Assembly: GCF_010093205.1 (NCBI RefSeq)
Contig: NZ_PDWN01000009.1
Span: 1 to 64,000 of the forward strand
Direction of reading: 5' to 3'
From: Pseudoxanthomonas daejeonensis
Lineage (GTDB): Bacteria; Pseudomonadota; Gammaproteobacteria; Xanthomonadales; Xanthomonadaceae
Length of the DNA stretch: 64,000 bases
The position numbers were made by a program, and so were the translations under genes. This document shows, piece after piece, positions 43,687 through 52,246 of the stretch. Position 1 is the first letter of the stretch, and each line of letters opens with the position of its first letter. The notes under the pieces are model-generated. The model had not been told where the DNA came from. It ran no database searches and saw nothing but the letters and a program-made list of their open reading frames with translations.

Positions 43687-43841
43687 TCGATCGGACATCG
43701 ATGAGCGCTGGAACTGGATGATGCGTCGGGCGATGCACGGGCATCCGCCGTGCGTGTCCTACAGGAACTTCAGGAAATTCCGACCTTCCAGTCGGTACTT
43801 CGCACCGGGTACCGCTGCGGAGTCGGGGATACGATTCCCCT

Positions 43842-44267
43842 ATGGGAATGCATGCGCTCCAGTTGAGTTGCCTTGTGGTGGGGCTGGTTTCTTCGGATGC
43901 ATGCGCGCAGCACGTGTACAAATGCGTCGCAGGTGATCAGGTCGCCTACCAGTCGGCGCCTTGCGCGGAAGGCGCGACCACCGTGAAGGCCTGGAGCCAT
44001 GGAAGCTATGAGCCACCTCGGGAGGCAGACCTGCAGCGAATCCGCGAGATCGAGCAAGCGAACCGACCGCGCGACATGACCTCGCAGGCTTCGCGCAAGG
44101 TCCGACGATCCCAGCCCCAGGCCAGTACAAAGCGCACATCCACGATCGGGCGTTGCCAGGACGCCAAAACCCACCGTGATCGCGAGCTCTACCGGCTGGG
44201 GCCATGGCGGAAGATGCAGGATCTGCGCAAGTGGGACGGATACGTGGCCCAGGCGTGCAAGTTCTAG
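43842..44267 (+). CDS. DUF4124-like exported protein, paralog 1
   Basis: A 141-residue protein. A short signal peptide ends near DACA, then the DUF4124-type start HVYKCVAGDQVAYQSAPCAEG (two Cys). The charged middle is followed by the C-terminal motif IGRCQDAKTHRDRELY...LRKWDGYVAQACKF. Secreted or periplasmic, function unknown. It is the same length (141 codons) as the gene at 44555-44980 and shares its N- and C-terminal motifs, so the two are tandem paralogs separated by a TraX fragment. A second ATG lies two codons downstream. Confidence 0.82.
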   Translation: MGMHALQLSCLVVGLVSSDACAQHVYKCVAGDQVAYQSAPCAEGATTVKAWSHGSYEPPREADLQRIREIEQANRPRDMTSQASRKVRRSQPQASTKRTSTIGRCQDAKTHRDRELYRLGPWRKMQDLRKWDGYVAQACKF

Positions 44268-44271
44268 TCGG

Positions 44272-44622
44272 GTCGGCCTGGTCGCCTCCCTGTGGGTGGA
44301 CTACGGAGCTGCCGGCGTGGCGCTGACCTTCGCCGCCTGGCAGTGGCTGCGAGGGGAGGGGAGAGCACTCCCAGCCGCTTTGGCCGCTTTGGCCGGGATC
44401 TGCGCTTACAACGGCAATGGCTGGGTGCTGGTGGCGCTCCCGCTAATCCGGGTGCTGGGGAAAACCAAGGCGGAGCTGCCGCGCTGGCGCTGGACCTTCC
44501 TCGGATACTATGTCGGGCACCTGGTCGTACTGGCCACCATTTCGGGGGGAATGGATGTTTCGGGGAACGTTGCTGATCCTGCTGGCGCTGTCGCCGGCAG
44601 CACACGGACAGTCGATCAATAA
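44272..44622 (+). pseudogene. TraX-family membrane protein, C-terminal remnant
   Basis: The frame encodes a membrane segment YGAAGVALTFAAWQWLRG, then ICAYNGNGWVLVALPLIRVLG and RWRWTFLGYYVGHLVVLA. This is the C-terminal part of TraX-type acetylase/conjugation proteins, which normally have about 250 residues with many membrane helices. No start codon with a ribosome site or N-terminal half is present: the frame upstream is just the shadow of the DUF4124 gene. After residue LVVLATI it runs into the next gene. Interpreted as a truncated relic left by a rearrangement. Confidence 0.6.
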
Positions 44623-44980
44623 ATGCAAGCATCCGCGCACCGACGCGGTCGCATACTCGTCGAGCCCTTGCCCATCCACCGAAGCCGGTTGGAATGCCGA
44701 GTTTGAGGGCACTGGCGATGCGCGTGATCGTGACCGCATGACGGCTGCGCAAGCTCAAGCGAGCGTGACCGCCGATCAGCGCTACTTGGACCGATCTAGG
44801 CGCGCAGAGCGCTCTACGAATTCGGGATCCCAAGGTTATTCGATGCCGTCGAGCATTGGTCAATGCGAAGCAGCGAAGCGAACGCGAGACGCTAATCTGC
44901 AAGCGTCGCGGCCACGTCAAGGGCATTCCATTGAATCACTCAGATCGTGGGATGAGTACGTCGCAGCGGCGTGCAAGTGA
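44555..44980 (+). CDS. DUF4124-like exported protein, paralog 2
   Basis: A 141-residue protein: signal peptide MFRGTLLILLALSPAAHG, then SINKCKHPRTDAVAYSSSPCP (the DUF4124-like core, diverged), a polar middle, and the C-terminal motif SIGQCEAAKRTRD...LRSWDEYVAAACK shared with the gene at 43842. The start at 44555 lies inside the end of the TraX remnant frame. GC content looks lower than in neighbouring genes, which fits acquired DNA. Function unknown. Confidence 0.8.
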   Translation: MFRGTLLILLALSPAAHGQSINKCKHPRTDAVAYSSSPCPSTEAGWNAEFEGTGDARDRDRMTAAQAQASVTADQRYLDRSRRAERSTNSGSQGYSMPSSIGQCEAAKRTRDANLQASRPRQGHSIESLRSWDEYVAAACK

Positions 44981-45222
44981 CTAGACCTTTAGCCCATAGC
45001 GGTAGAAACCGAAGAGGACACGGCCCACGTATCGCAGCCATCTTGTATTTCGCATAATGCACATTATGTCGACCTAGGGGCCGCAGGGAAGGAATCCATA
45101 GGCCCCTTCTGCCAATGGCGGCCCAGTCGGCTTCTGCGGTACACCTAGCGCGACCACGGATCGGGGTCGTGGCCGCGGTTGGCGATGGAGCCGGAATCCC
45201 CGTGTACGTTCCTGGGGCGCTT

Positions 45223-46929
45223 ATGGAACCGAACGCGAAGTCGTCTCCCGGTGGCCGACGCCATCTGCTCGCAGCACTGCGTGGCGTAACAGTCCTGGGC
45301 CTGCTTTCGTTGGCCGTGGCACTGGGTGCGGCACCGGCCACGTCGCCTTTGCCGGCACTCCCGGGCGCCGCGCCGCCTCCCGCGGTCGAGACCCCGGCAG
45401 ACTCCGAGGCCACGGTCCGCTTCTACAACCGCGACATCGTGACCCTGCGCGCCGAGTTCCTGGGCCGGACGCCGGAGCTGCGTGCCCGCACCACCGAGGC
45501 GGCCATCCGCCGCGTGGTCGAAGAGTCCGGTCCGGTGAAGGTCAACTTCAAGCAGTCCTCGGAGGGATTGCTGGTGCTGCTGTCCGACGAGCTGGTGATG
45601 ATGTTCACGACCGGCGACCTGGACGTACTGCATGGCGAGACGATGGGCCAGGCCCGCATCGCGATCGCCGGGCGCCTGCAGGAGGCCGTCGACACGGCGC
45701 GGCGGGAACAGGCGCCGGCCCGGCTGCTGCAGGGCCTGCTGTGGTCGCTGCTGGCTACCGTCATCGCGATCGCGCTGGCCGTGGGCGTGCTGTGGCTGGG
45801 CCGCCGGATCCGGGATCGGCTCAAGCGCCTGGTCGAGGCGCGCAGCGAAACGATCGAGCGCGACGCGATACGCCACCTGGTGGGTGGCATACGCATCGTC
45901 ATCGGCTGGCTGATGCGCGTGTTCATTGCCCTGACCATTTTCGTGATCATCGAGGAATGGGTGCGGTTCGTCCTGGGCCAATTCGGCTTCACCCGGCCGT
46001 GGGCCGAAGCGATGACCGGCTGGATGCTGGACCTGCTGCGCAGCTGGGCCCAGTCCACCGCCGCGGCGCTGCCGGGCCTGGTGGCCGCGGTCCTGATCTT
46101 CGTGCTGGCGCGCCTGCTCACCCACTCGGTGACCATCACCTTCCGCGGCGTGCAGGATGGCCGGTTCCAGCTGTTCGGCATCGACCAGGTGCTGGCCGAG
46201 CCCACGCGCAAGCTGGTGAATGTCGTGATCTGGCTGTTCGCACTGGCCATGGCCTACCCCTACCTGCCCGGCTCGGAAACCGATGCGTTCAAGGGGCTGA
46301 GCGTGCTGGTCGGCCTGATGATTTCGCTGGGTGCGTCGGGCATCGTCGGCCAGGCGGCGGGTGGGTTCACCATCCTCTATTCGCGGACCATGTCCGTGGG
46401 TGACTACGTCCGCAGCGGCGAGGTCGAAGGCGTGGTCATGCAGATCGGATTGTTCACCACGCGCCTGCGCACCGTTGCCGGCGTGGAAGTCAGCATTCCC
46501 AACAACGTCGTGCTCGGCGGACAGCTGCACAACTATTCGCGCCATCCCGAGGGTCCGGGGATGTGGATGGAGACTGGCGTCACCATCGGTTACGACGCGC
46601 CCTGGCGCCAGGTGCACCGGCTGCTGCTGCAGGCCGCCTCGCGCACCCCGGGCGTGGCGGTCGATCCGCCGCCGTTCGTGCTGCAGACCGCGCTTTCTGA
46701 CTTCTACGTGGATTATCGCCTGCGGGTGCGCGTGGCCGAGGCGCTGCGTCGTGCCCTGGTGCTCAGCGAACTGCACGCGCAGATCCAGGACGCTTTCAAC
46801 GCCGCGGGCGTGCAGATCATGTCGCCCAACTACGAGGCCGATCCGGAGAGCCCCAAGCTGGTACCGCGCGCGTACTGGGACGGCCTGCCCGTGGAGCCGG
46901 ACCCGCGCACGGATCCGTCGCAGCAGTAG
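45223..46929 (+). CDS. MscS-family mechanosensitive channel, long form
   Basis: A 568-residue inner-membrane channel releasing solutes at hypo-osmotic shock. A signal-like N-terminal hydrophobic stretch and a periplasmic domain (about 30-165) precede several membrane helices. The MscS core has the pore helix (GLMISLGASGIVGQAAGGFTI) and the beta domain (SVGDYVRSGEVEGVV, SIPNNVVLGGQLHNYSR). The periplasmic extension makes it longer than E. coli MscS (286 aa), resembling YnaI/YbdG-size relatives. The ATG at 45223 is preferred to an upstream in-frame start without a signal-like sequence; the ribosome site is weak. Confidence 0.9.
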   Translation: MEPNAKSSPGGRRHLLAALRGVTVLGLLSLAVALGAAPATSPLPALPGAAPPPAVETPADSEATVRFYNRDIVTLRAEFLGRTPELRARTTEAAIRRVVEESGPVKVNFKQSSEGLLVLLSDELVMMFTTGDLDVLHGETMGQARIAIAGRLQEAVDTARREQAPARLLQGLLWSLLATVIAIALAVGVLWLGRRIRDRLKRLVEARSETIERDAIRHLVGGIRIVIGWLMRVFIALTIFVIIEEWVRFVLGQFGFTRPWAEAMTGWMLDLLRSWAQSTAAALPGLVAAVLIFVLARLLTHSVTITFRGVQDGRFQLFGIDQVLAEPTRKLVNVVIWLFALAMAYPYLPGSETDAFKGLSVLVGLMISLGASGIVGQAAGGFTILYSRTMSVGDYVRSGEVEGVVMQIGLFTTRLRTVAGVEVSIPNNVVLGGQLHNYSRHPEGPGMWMETGVTIGYDAPWRQVHRLLLQAASRTPGVAVDPPPFVLQTALSDFYVDYRLRVRVAEALRRALVLSELHAQIQDAFNAAGVQIMSPNYEADPESPKLVPRAYWDGLPVEPDPRTDPSQQ

Positions 46930-46977
46930 GCGCGGCGGCTTGAACGCGTGGTTGCATCGCAGCGCGACAGTGCCGCC

Positions 46978-48216
46978 CTACTCTCCCCGGATACCGGGAG
47001 GCTGGGTCCGCCAGGCGGGCCCCGCCCGCGCCGCGTCGTAACCGGCCTGGTAGAGCGAAGCCATCTGCGCGGGATCGAACGCGGTGAGGTCCGGCAGCAC
47101 GACGCTTTCGTCGATCGTGACCCAGTGGAAATCGGCCTGGTTACGCTGGGCGAAGGTGAATTCGCGGAACAGGTCGCCGACGATGCCGGCGCGCCCGGAG
47201 ATGTCGATGGTGCGCACGGTGATGCCACGCAGCGAGCGCGTGGTCGAAGCGGGAGGCGCACTCAACTGCCCGTTGTGGATGACGAAGATGTCCTCGCGGC
47301 CAGGGGCGCGACCGGCGCTGGTGTGCAGCTTGGCCGGGTCGAAGATGCCTCCATTGAGGAACACGTTGGCCCAGACGAAGCCATCCACGTGCATCTCGTC
47401 GTAACGCTTGCCGTCGGCCTCGACCTCGAACAGCACCGGCGGGAACGCGATGGGCACCGAAGAAGACGCCAGCATGACCTTGCGGAACAGGGCCAGCGCG
47501 GCATCGTCGGCCTGGCAGGCGATCAGGCCCATGTTCCAGACCATGAAGCTGCGCGTATCCAGGTCGACCGTACCCATGAACAGCCGCCTGCCCTGCCGGT
47601 GCGCCTGGGCGACCTGTTCGAGCAAGGCCGTGTCGATGTAGCGCTCGATGAGCGTTACCAGGGGCGCGGTATCGGCGAGCGCGTCGCCGCGCATCAGCGC
47701 CATGAGCCGGGAGCGCTCGGTAAACACGTTAGCGGTGGTCGTGGTGGTGTAGAACTTGTGCAGCGACTCGTCGTACCCGGGGCCGAGGAAGGCGAAAGGC
47801 GCCATCAGCGCGCCGGTGGAGACGCCGGTGACGATCTTGAACACCGGGCGCGTACCGGTCTCCGTCCAGCCCTTGAGGAAACCCGCGCCGAAGGCGCCAT
47901 TGACCCCGCCACCGGACAGGGCCAGGTGCGGGTAGTGGATGATCCCGTCCGCGGCGACCGGGAAATCCTCGGGCGATTCCTGTTGCAGCGATAGCAGGTA
48001 GTCGCGCTCCATCGCAGGTGCCGGCCGCCCGGCACGGGCACGCACGTCGGGCATGCCGGGAATCTGCGCCTGCTCGACCAGTGCGGGAGGAACCGGGTTG
48101 CGCGGCAGCGACGAACATCCCGGGATCGCTGCGGCGATGACGAATCCGAGCACGAGGCTGCGGACTGCCGCAAGCGGGAATCCGCCAGCGCGTGTTTTCG
48201 GAACCGATGCGGGCAT
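46978..48216 (-). CDS. Patatin-like phospholipase lipoprotein
   Basis: A 412-residue predicted lipid acyl hydrolase. The N-terminal lipoprotein signal ends IPGC (Cys34), so the enzyme is membrane-anchored in the envelope. The patatin domain has the oxyanion loop SGGGVNGAFGAGFL (101-114), nucleophile Ser133 in GVSTG, and catalytic Asp278 in VDGF, giving an intact Ser-Asp dyad. The ATG at 48216 follows GGAAGG; the ATG four codons earlier lacks a ribosome site. Convergent with the MscS gene, divergent from the DUF6491 lipoprotein. Confidence 0.9.
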   Translation of the reverse strand: MPASVPKTRAGGFPLAAVRSLVLGFVIAAAIPGCSSLPRNPVPPALVEQAQIPGMPDVRARAGRPAPAMERDYLLSLQQESPEDFPVAADGIIHYPHLALSGGGVNGAFGAGFLKGWTETGTRPVFKIVTGVSTGALMAPFAFLGPGYDESLHKFYTTTTTANVFTERSRLMALMRGDALADTAPLVTLIERYIDTALLEQVAQAHRQGRRLFMGTVDLDTRSFMVWNMGLIACQADDAALALFRKVMLASSSVPIAFPPVLFEVEADGKRYDEMHVDGFVWANVFLNGGIFDPAKLHTSAGRAPGREDIFVIHNGQLSAPPASTTRSLRGITVRTIDISGRAGIVGDLFREFTFAQRNQADFHWVTIDESVVLPDLTAFDPAQMASLYQAGYDAARAGPAWRTQPPGIRGE

Positions 48217-48496
48217 GCGGCCTTCCATGCGTCGGGGATTCTGGGTAATGGACAGGACCGGGCACGCGTCGCATGCACCGCGTCGTGGCACCGGTCGCCT
48301 GCGCCCCACCCTCCCCGGATCCGGATGCGCAGGCACCTGATGTTCCCGGCAGTTTGGCCACAAGGCCGCTGGGCATGCAAATGCCTGGCCTGACTGGGCG
48401 GGACGTTCGCCAGGGGCGCCTGCCGCACGCGCTCTTGAGCCGGGACGGTGTTTCGCGGTATTGAAGTAGCCATCGTTCCGGGATGGAGTGATCGTC

Positions 48497-48970
48497 ATGA
48501 AGCGGATCCTGCTCGTGCTCGCCCTCGCCCTGCTTGCCACCGGATGCGCACACTCCGGCGCGGCCCTCAGCAGCGCCGACCGCCTCGAGCTCTATCGCGC
48601 GCATGCAGGCCCACCGGTCGGGAGCTTCAACATCGACAGGATCGCCGGGGTCACCCGCTGGACGCCGCTGGGCGACCAGGCCCTGGCCATCTGGAACACG
48701 CCCAACCAGGGCTACCTGATCGAATTCCGGACGCGCTGTTCCGGCCTGTCCTTCGCCAGTTCGATCACCATCAGCAACTCGCTGGGAATGGTCAACGTGC
48801 GCATGGACAGCGTGCAGCCCCGGGCTGCGAACGGTTCGACCATCGCCCCGCCCTGCCGCATCGCCAGTGCCCGTCCGCTCGACGGCCGCGCCATCAACGA
48901 CGCCAAGCGGGAGTTGCGCGAGGCCAGCGTGGTCGATCGACCCGCCGACGCAACGCCGGAAGAGGAATAG
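48497..48970 (+). CDS. DUF6491 family lipoprotein
   Basis: A 157-residue lipoprotein with a signal ending LATGC. The mature part matches DUF6491: VGSFNIDRI, WTPLGDQALAIWNTPNQGYLIEF, CSGLSFASSITISNS, and CRIASARPLDGRAI, with two conserved cysteines that can pair. The function of the family is unknown. The ATG at 48497 is chosen; a GTG nine bases earlier is in frame. It lies in the divergent gap with the patatin gene and is followed by about 215 bases without a gene. Confidence 0.85.
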   Translation: MKRILLVLALALLATGCAHSGAALSSADRLELYRAHAGPPVGSFNIDRIAGVTRWTPLGDQALAIWNTPNQGYLIEFRTRCSGLSFASSITISNSLGMVNVRMDSVQPRAANGSTIAPPCRIASARPLDGRAINDAKRELREASVVDRPADATPEEE

Positions 48971-49185
48971 CGCGTCGTGCACGACGGCAATCCGCGTCCT
49001 GCACGCCGGCAATGCCGGCCCGCCGTTTCCTGCGACATCGCGCCCAAGGCCCGCCAGATCCGGCCGCGACAGGAACTTTGCAGGGTAACGATCGCGAGGC
49101 CGCACCCCGCACGTTGAAAGTACCCACCACGGAAACAACCGTAATCCCGAGCCCGGCTGCATGTTCCCCCTCAAGGAGAGGCTGT

Positions 49186-50793
49186 ATGTCGCAATATGAT
49201 CCGGATCGCCGCACGTTTCTGAAGGTGGGTACTGGCGCGGCCGTCGGCGCCGCGCTTGCCATGCGCTTCCCCATGGATTCGGCGATGGCCCAGGCAGCCA
49301 CCACGTTCGACATCGACACGCGTTTCGCCGACTTCATGCGTGACATCGGGGGCGCTGCCACCGATGCCGGCGGCAAGGTGCAGTTCACCGGATCGGACCC
49401 GCTGCTGCGCAGCCATTTCCGCATCGGCGCGTGCATGGCGATCCCGGCGATGGCCGCCGGCGTCGGCGCGGCCGCCATCTGGCGCCAGCGCACCGGCGAG
49501 GGCCAGGACCTGAGCGTGGACCTGCGCCAGGCGGTGTGGAACACCAATCCGCTGATCGGCATGGTCCATACCAAGATGCAGGCGGTCGGCCTGATCCCGG
49601 CCAGCGACCCGATCCCGGCCGCGCTCACCGCGTGGAAGCCCAGCGTCAACGGACTGATGCTGCAGGCCCCGATCGGCCTGGACAATCCGCTGTCGTTCCA
49701 GGCCTTCGAGACGCGCGATGGCCGTTTCATCAACCTGACGGGCATCTACCCGCACCTGATGGATCGCATCCTCAACGTGCTCAAGGTCACGGCGGACCAG
49801 ACCGCGATCCGCGCGGCGGTCAAGAAGTGGGATGGACAGGAACTGGAAGACACGCTCGCCGCCAGCAACGGCGTGGCCGCCCTGCATCGCACCCGCAAGG
49901 AATGGCTGGCGCACCCGCAGGGCAAGTACCTGGCCGGCACGCCGCTGATCGAACTGGTCAAGGTCGGCGATGCCCCGCCCCGCAAGTTCGCGCCACAGGC
50001 CGCCCGGCCACTGTCGGGCATGAAAGTGATCTCCTGCACGCACGTGATCGCCGGCACCACGGCGGCGCGAACGCTCGCCGAGTACGGCGCCGATGTGCTG
50101 CACATCGCCCGCGACCAGAGCTTCGAGCACGAGGCGCTGGTGGTGGACGTCAACGTCGGCATGCGTTCGGCCTGGGTCGACCTGCGCAACAAGGCCCAGA
50201 ACGCCAACTTCGCCGGCCTGCTGCCGGATGCGGACGTGTTCATCGAAGGCTTCCGCGGCCGCTCGATGGAACGGCTGGGTTTCGGCGTGGAGGAGGTGGC
50301 GGCCAAGCGGCCCGGCATCGTCTACCTGTCGGTGCGTGGCTACGGCTGGGAAGGACCATGGGGTGATCGCGCCGCCTTCGACATGGAGGGCGTCTCCACC
50401 ACCGGTTTCACCATGACCGAGGGCGGCGGAACCGGCGTCCCGCGCTTCCCGCCGACGCTGGTCATGAACGACTACATCACCGGCTACATCGGCGCGGCCG
50501 GCATCCTCGCGGCACTGCGTCGCCAGGCCGTCGAAGGCGGCACCTGGCACGTGCGGGTCAACCTGGCCCGGGCGGCGATGTGGTTCCAGGACCTGGGCCA
50601 TTTCGCCGACATCCGCTTCGATGCCTCGCGCCCCGAAAACCGCATGTCGCCACCGGAGACCATGAAGCGGCAGACACCCTACGGCGAAGTGGAACGCCTC
50701 GTGCCGCAGGTGCGCCTGTCGAAGACGCCCGGGCAATGGCGCGATCCGCTGGTGACCGTGCGCGGCAGCGACCTGCCGCGCTGGGAGGGTTGA
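49186..50793 (+). CDS. CaiB/BaiF CoA-transferase-like protein with a Tat signal
   Basis: A 535-residue protein. The N-terminus is a clear twin-arginine signal (DRRTFLKV, hydrophobic stretch, AMAQA cleavage site near 36). Residues 275-535 begin like a class III CoA-transferase (LSGMKVISCTHVIAGTTAARTLAEYGADVLHI) and include MNDYITGYIGAAGILAALRRQ, which aligns with the catalytic-Asp region. Residues about 70-260 look like the C-terminal part of the same fold (RIGACMAIPAMAAGVG...RTGEGQDLSVDLRQA), so it is a tandem with a truncated first unit. Export of a CoA enzyme is unexpected since CoA is cytoplasmic. It starts at the ATG at 49186 after AAGGAGAGG; the porin gene follows after three bases. Confidence 0.85.
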   Translation: MSQYDPDRRTFLKVGTGAAVGAALAMRFPMDSAMAQAATTFDIDTRFADFMRDIGGAATDAGGKVQFTGSDPLLRSHFRIGACMAIPAMAAGVGAAAIWRQRTGEGQDLSVDLRQAVWNTNPLIGMVHTKMQAVGLIPASDPIPAALTAWKPSVNGLMLQAPIGLDNPLSFQAFETRDGRFINLTGIYPHLMDRILNVLKVTADQTAIRAAVKKWDGQELEDTLAASNGVAALHRTRKEWLAHPQGKYLAGTPLIELVKVGDAPPRKFAPQAARPLSGMKVISCTHVIAGTTAARTLAEYGADVLHIARDQSFEHEALVVDVNVGMRSAWVDLRNKAQNANFAGLLPDADVFIEGFRGRSMERLGFGVEEVAAKRPGIVYLSVRGYGWEGPWGDRAAFDMEGVSTTGFTMTEGGGTGVPRFPPTLVMNDYITGYIGAAGILAALRRQAVEGGTWHVRVNLARAAMWFQDLGHFADIRFDASRPENRMSPPETMKRQTPYGEVERLVPQVRLSKTPGQWRDPLVTVRGSDLPRWEG

Positions 50794-50796
50794 AGG

Positions 50797-52155
50797 ATGC
50801 GCGATCGCCCTGTTTCCTCCCCCGAATGGCGCCGCCACGCGCTGGCGGTCGCACTGCTCTGCGGCATGTCGTCACTGGCGGCACAGGCCCAGGAAGCACC
50901 CCCCGCCCCGCCGGCGGAAGCAGCGGCTGCGTCCGCCCCACTCGACCTGACCCTGGCCGATGCCGCCGCGGACGAGCTCTACCCCAACCTGCTCGACACT
51001 TCGATGTCGGTACAGGGCGACCTGCAGGAAGACACCGCGGTGCCGACCGGCTGGCTGCGTCGCGAGACCGGGATGAACTCCTGGTTCGGCTGGAAGAACC
51101 AGCTGCGCCAGGACACCGGCCTCACCATCGGCGGTTCCTGGATGATGCTGTGGCAGAACTACTCCCACAGCCTGATCGACGAGCACAACGCGGTCGGCAG
51201 CAAGCTGACGCTGAATGCCTCGTACGACCTGTTCAACCGCGGCCAGGCCAATGCGCTGTCGTTCGACATCGCGGTCGAGGACCGGCGCCCGGTGGGCACC
51301 GACCTGGCGCCGTTGCAGGCGGGCATGGCCACCGGCTCGCTGATTCCCACCGCGGCCACCTACGGTGATTTCAGCCTCGGCGTGACCCAGGCCTACATCC
51401 GCCAGAACCTGGCCGACAACCGTTTCCAGTACACGATCGGCAAGATCTTCGCGCCGAACTTCCTCAACGCCTATCCGTTCTTCGACGACAACCGCCAGTT
51501 CCTGACCCAGGCGTTCTCGACCAGCCCAAGCATCGCCGCGCCACTGCGTGGCTTCGGTGCGGTCGCGGCGTGGTATCCGACCACCACCGGGTTCTACCTC
51601 AAGCCCGGCATCTTCACCGTCCACAGCGACGACACCGGCAGCACCATCGACGATTTCTTCAGCAAGGACGAGCATTTCTACATGCTCGAGGTCGGCTGGA
51701 GCGCGCTGGCCCGGACCGGCACGCCGATCCAGGCACGGGCGGCGATGGACGCCAACAACATCCACCTCACCGCCTGGTATCGCGATCCCGAACAGGGTGG
51801 CCTGCCGCGATCCAAGGGGCTGGCGTTCAACGCCAACTACATGATCGGGCCGAGCATGATGTGGTTCGCGCGTGCCGGCTGGTCCGATGGCTGGTTCGTG
51901 GACAACAACGCGGCCGTAGGCATCGGCTGGCGCCCTACCGAGCATTTCTCCGACCTGTTCGGCGTCGCCATCGGTGGACTGCAGCCCGCCAGTCCGCAGC
52001 TGCGCAACCAGTACACCGCCGAGGTGTTCTACCGCTTCCACGTCACCCCGCACTTCGCGATCACCCCCGACCTGCAGGTGCAGGTGGACCCGGCGCTCAA
52101 CCGTTCCACGGACGCGATCTGGGTGTTCAGCATGCGCGGCAGGTTGACCTTCTGA
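50797..52155 (+). CDS. OprB-family carbohydrate-selective porin
   Basis: A 452-residue outer-membrane porin. A signal peptide ends AAQAQ near residue 31, then a Pro/Ala linker and a 16-strand-type barrel. The OprB signature region reads GLTIGGSWMMLWQNYSHS, YDLFNRGQANALSFDIAVE, QAYIRQNLADNRFQYTIGKIF, ending in a terminal Phe (MRGRLTF) as required for outer-membrane assembly. The ATG at 50797 is three bases after the CoA-transferase-like gene, with GGAGGG inside its end, so the two are cotranscribed and may handle one substrate. The sugar or acid carried is unknown. Confidence 0.88.
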   Translation: MRDRPVSSPEWRRHALAVALLCGMSSLAAQAQEAPPAPPAEAAAASAPLDLTLADAAADELYPNLLDTSMSVQGDLQEDTAVPTGWLRRETGMNSWFGWKNQLRQDTGLTIGGSWMMLWQNYSHSLIDEHNAVGSKLTLNASYDLFNRGQANALSFDIAVEDRRPVGTDLAPLQAGMATGSLIPTAATYGDFSLGVTQAYIRQNLADNRFQYTIGKIFAPNFLNAYPFFDDNRQFLTQAFSTSPSIAAPLRGFGAVAAWYPTTTGFYLKPGIFTVHSDDTGSTIDDFFSKDEHFYMLEVGWSALARTGTPIQARAAMDANNIHLTAWYRDPEQGGLPRSKGLAFNANYMIGPSMMWFARAGWSDGWFVDNNAAVGIGWRPTEHFSDLFGVAIGGLQPASPQLRNQYTAEVFYRFHVTPHFAITPDLQVQVDPALNRSTDAIWVFSMRGRLTF

Positions 52156-52246
52156 CACGTGCATGCCGGCCGGGGTCGTGGCTCTCCGCCCTCCGGCCGG
52201 CATGCGCCCGCTGCGCGCCTTTCGCGTCCGTGGCCACGGGTAAGCC

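Noticed and set aside
44176-44271. N-terminal part of the TraX-like frame
   Set aside because: These codons are the out-of-frame shadow of the DUF4124 gene, with no membrane helix or family match.
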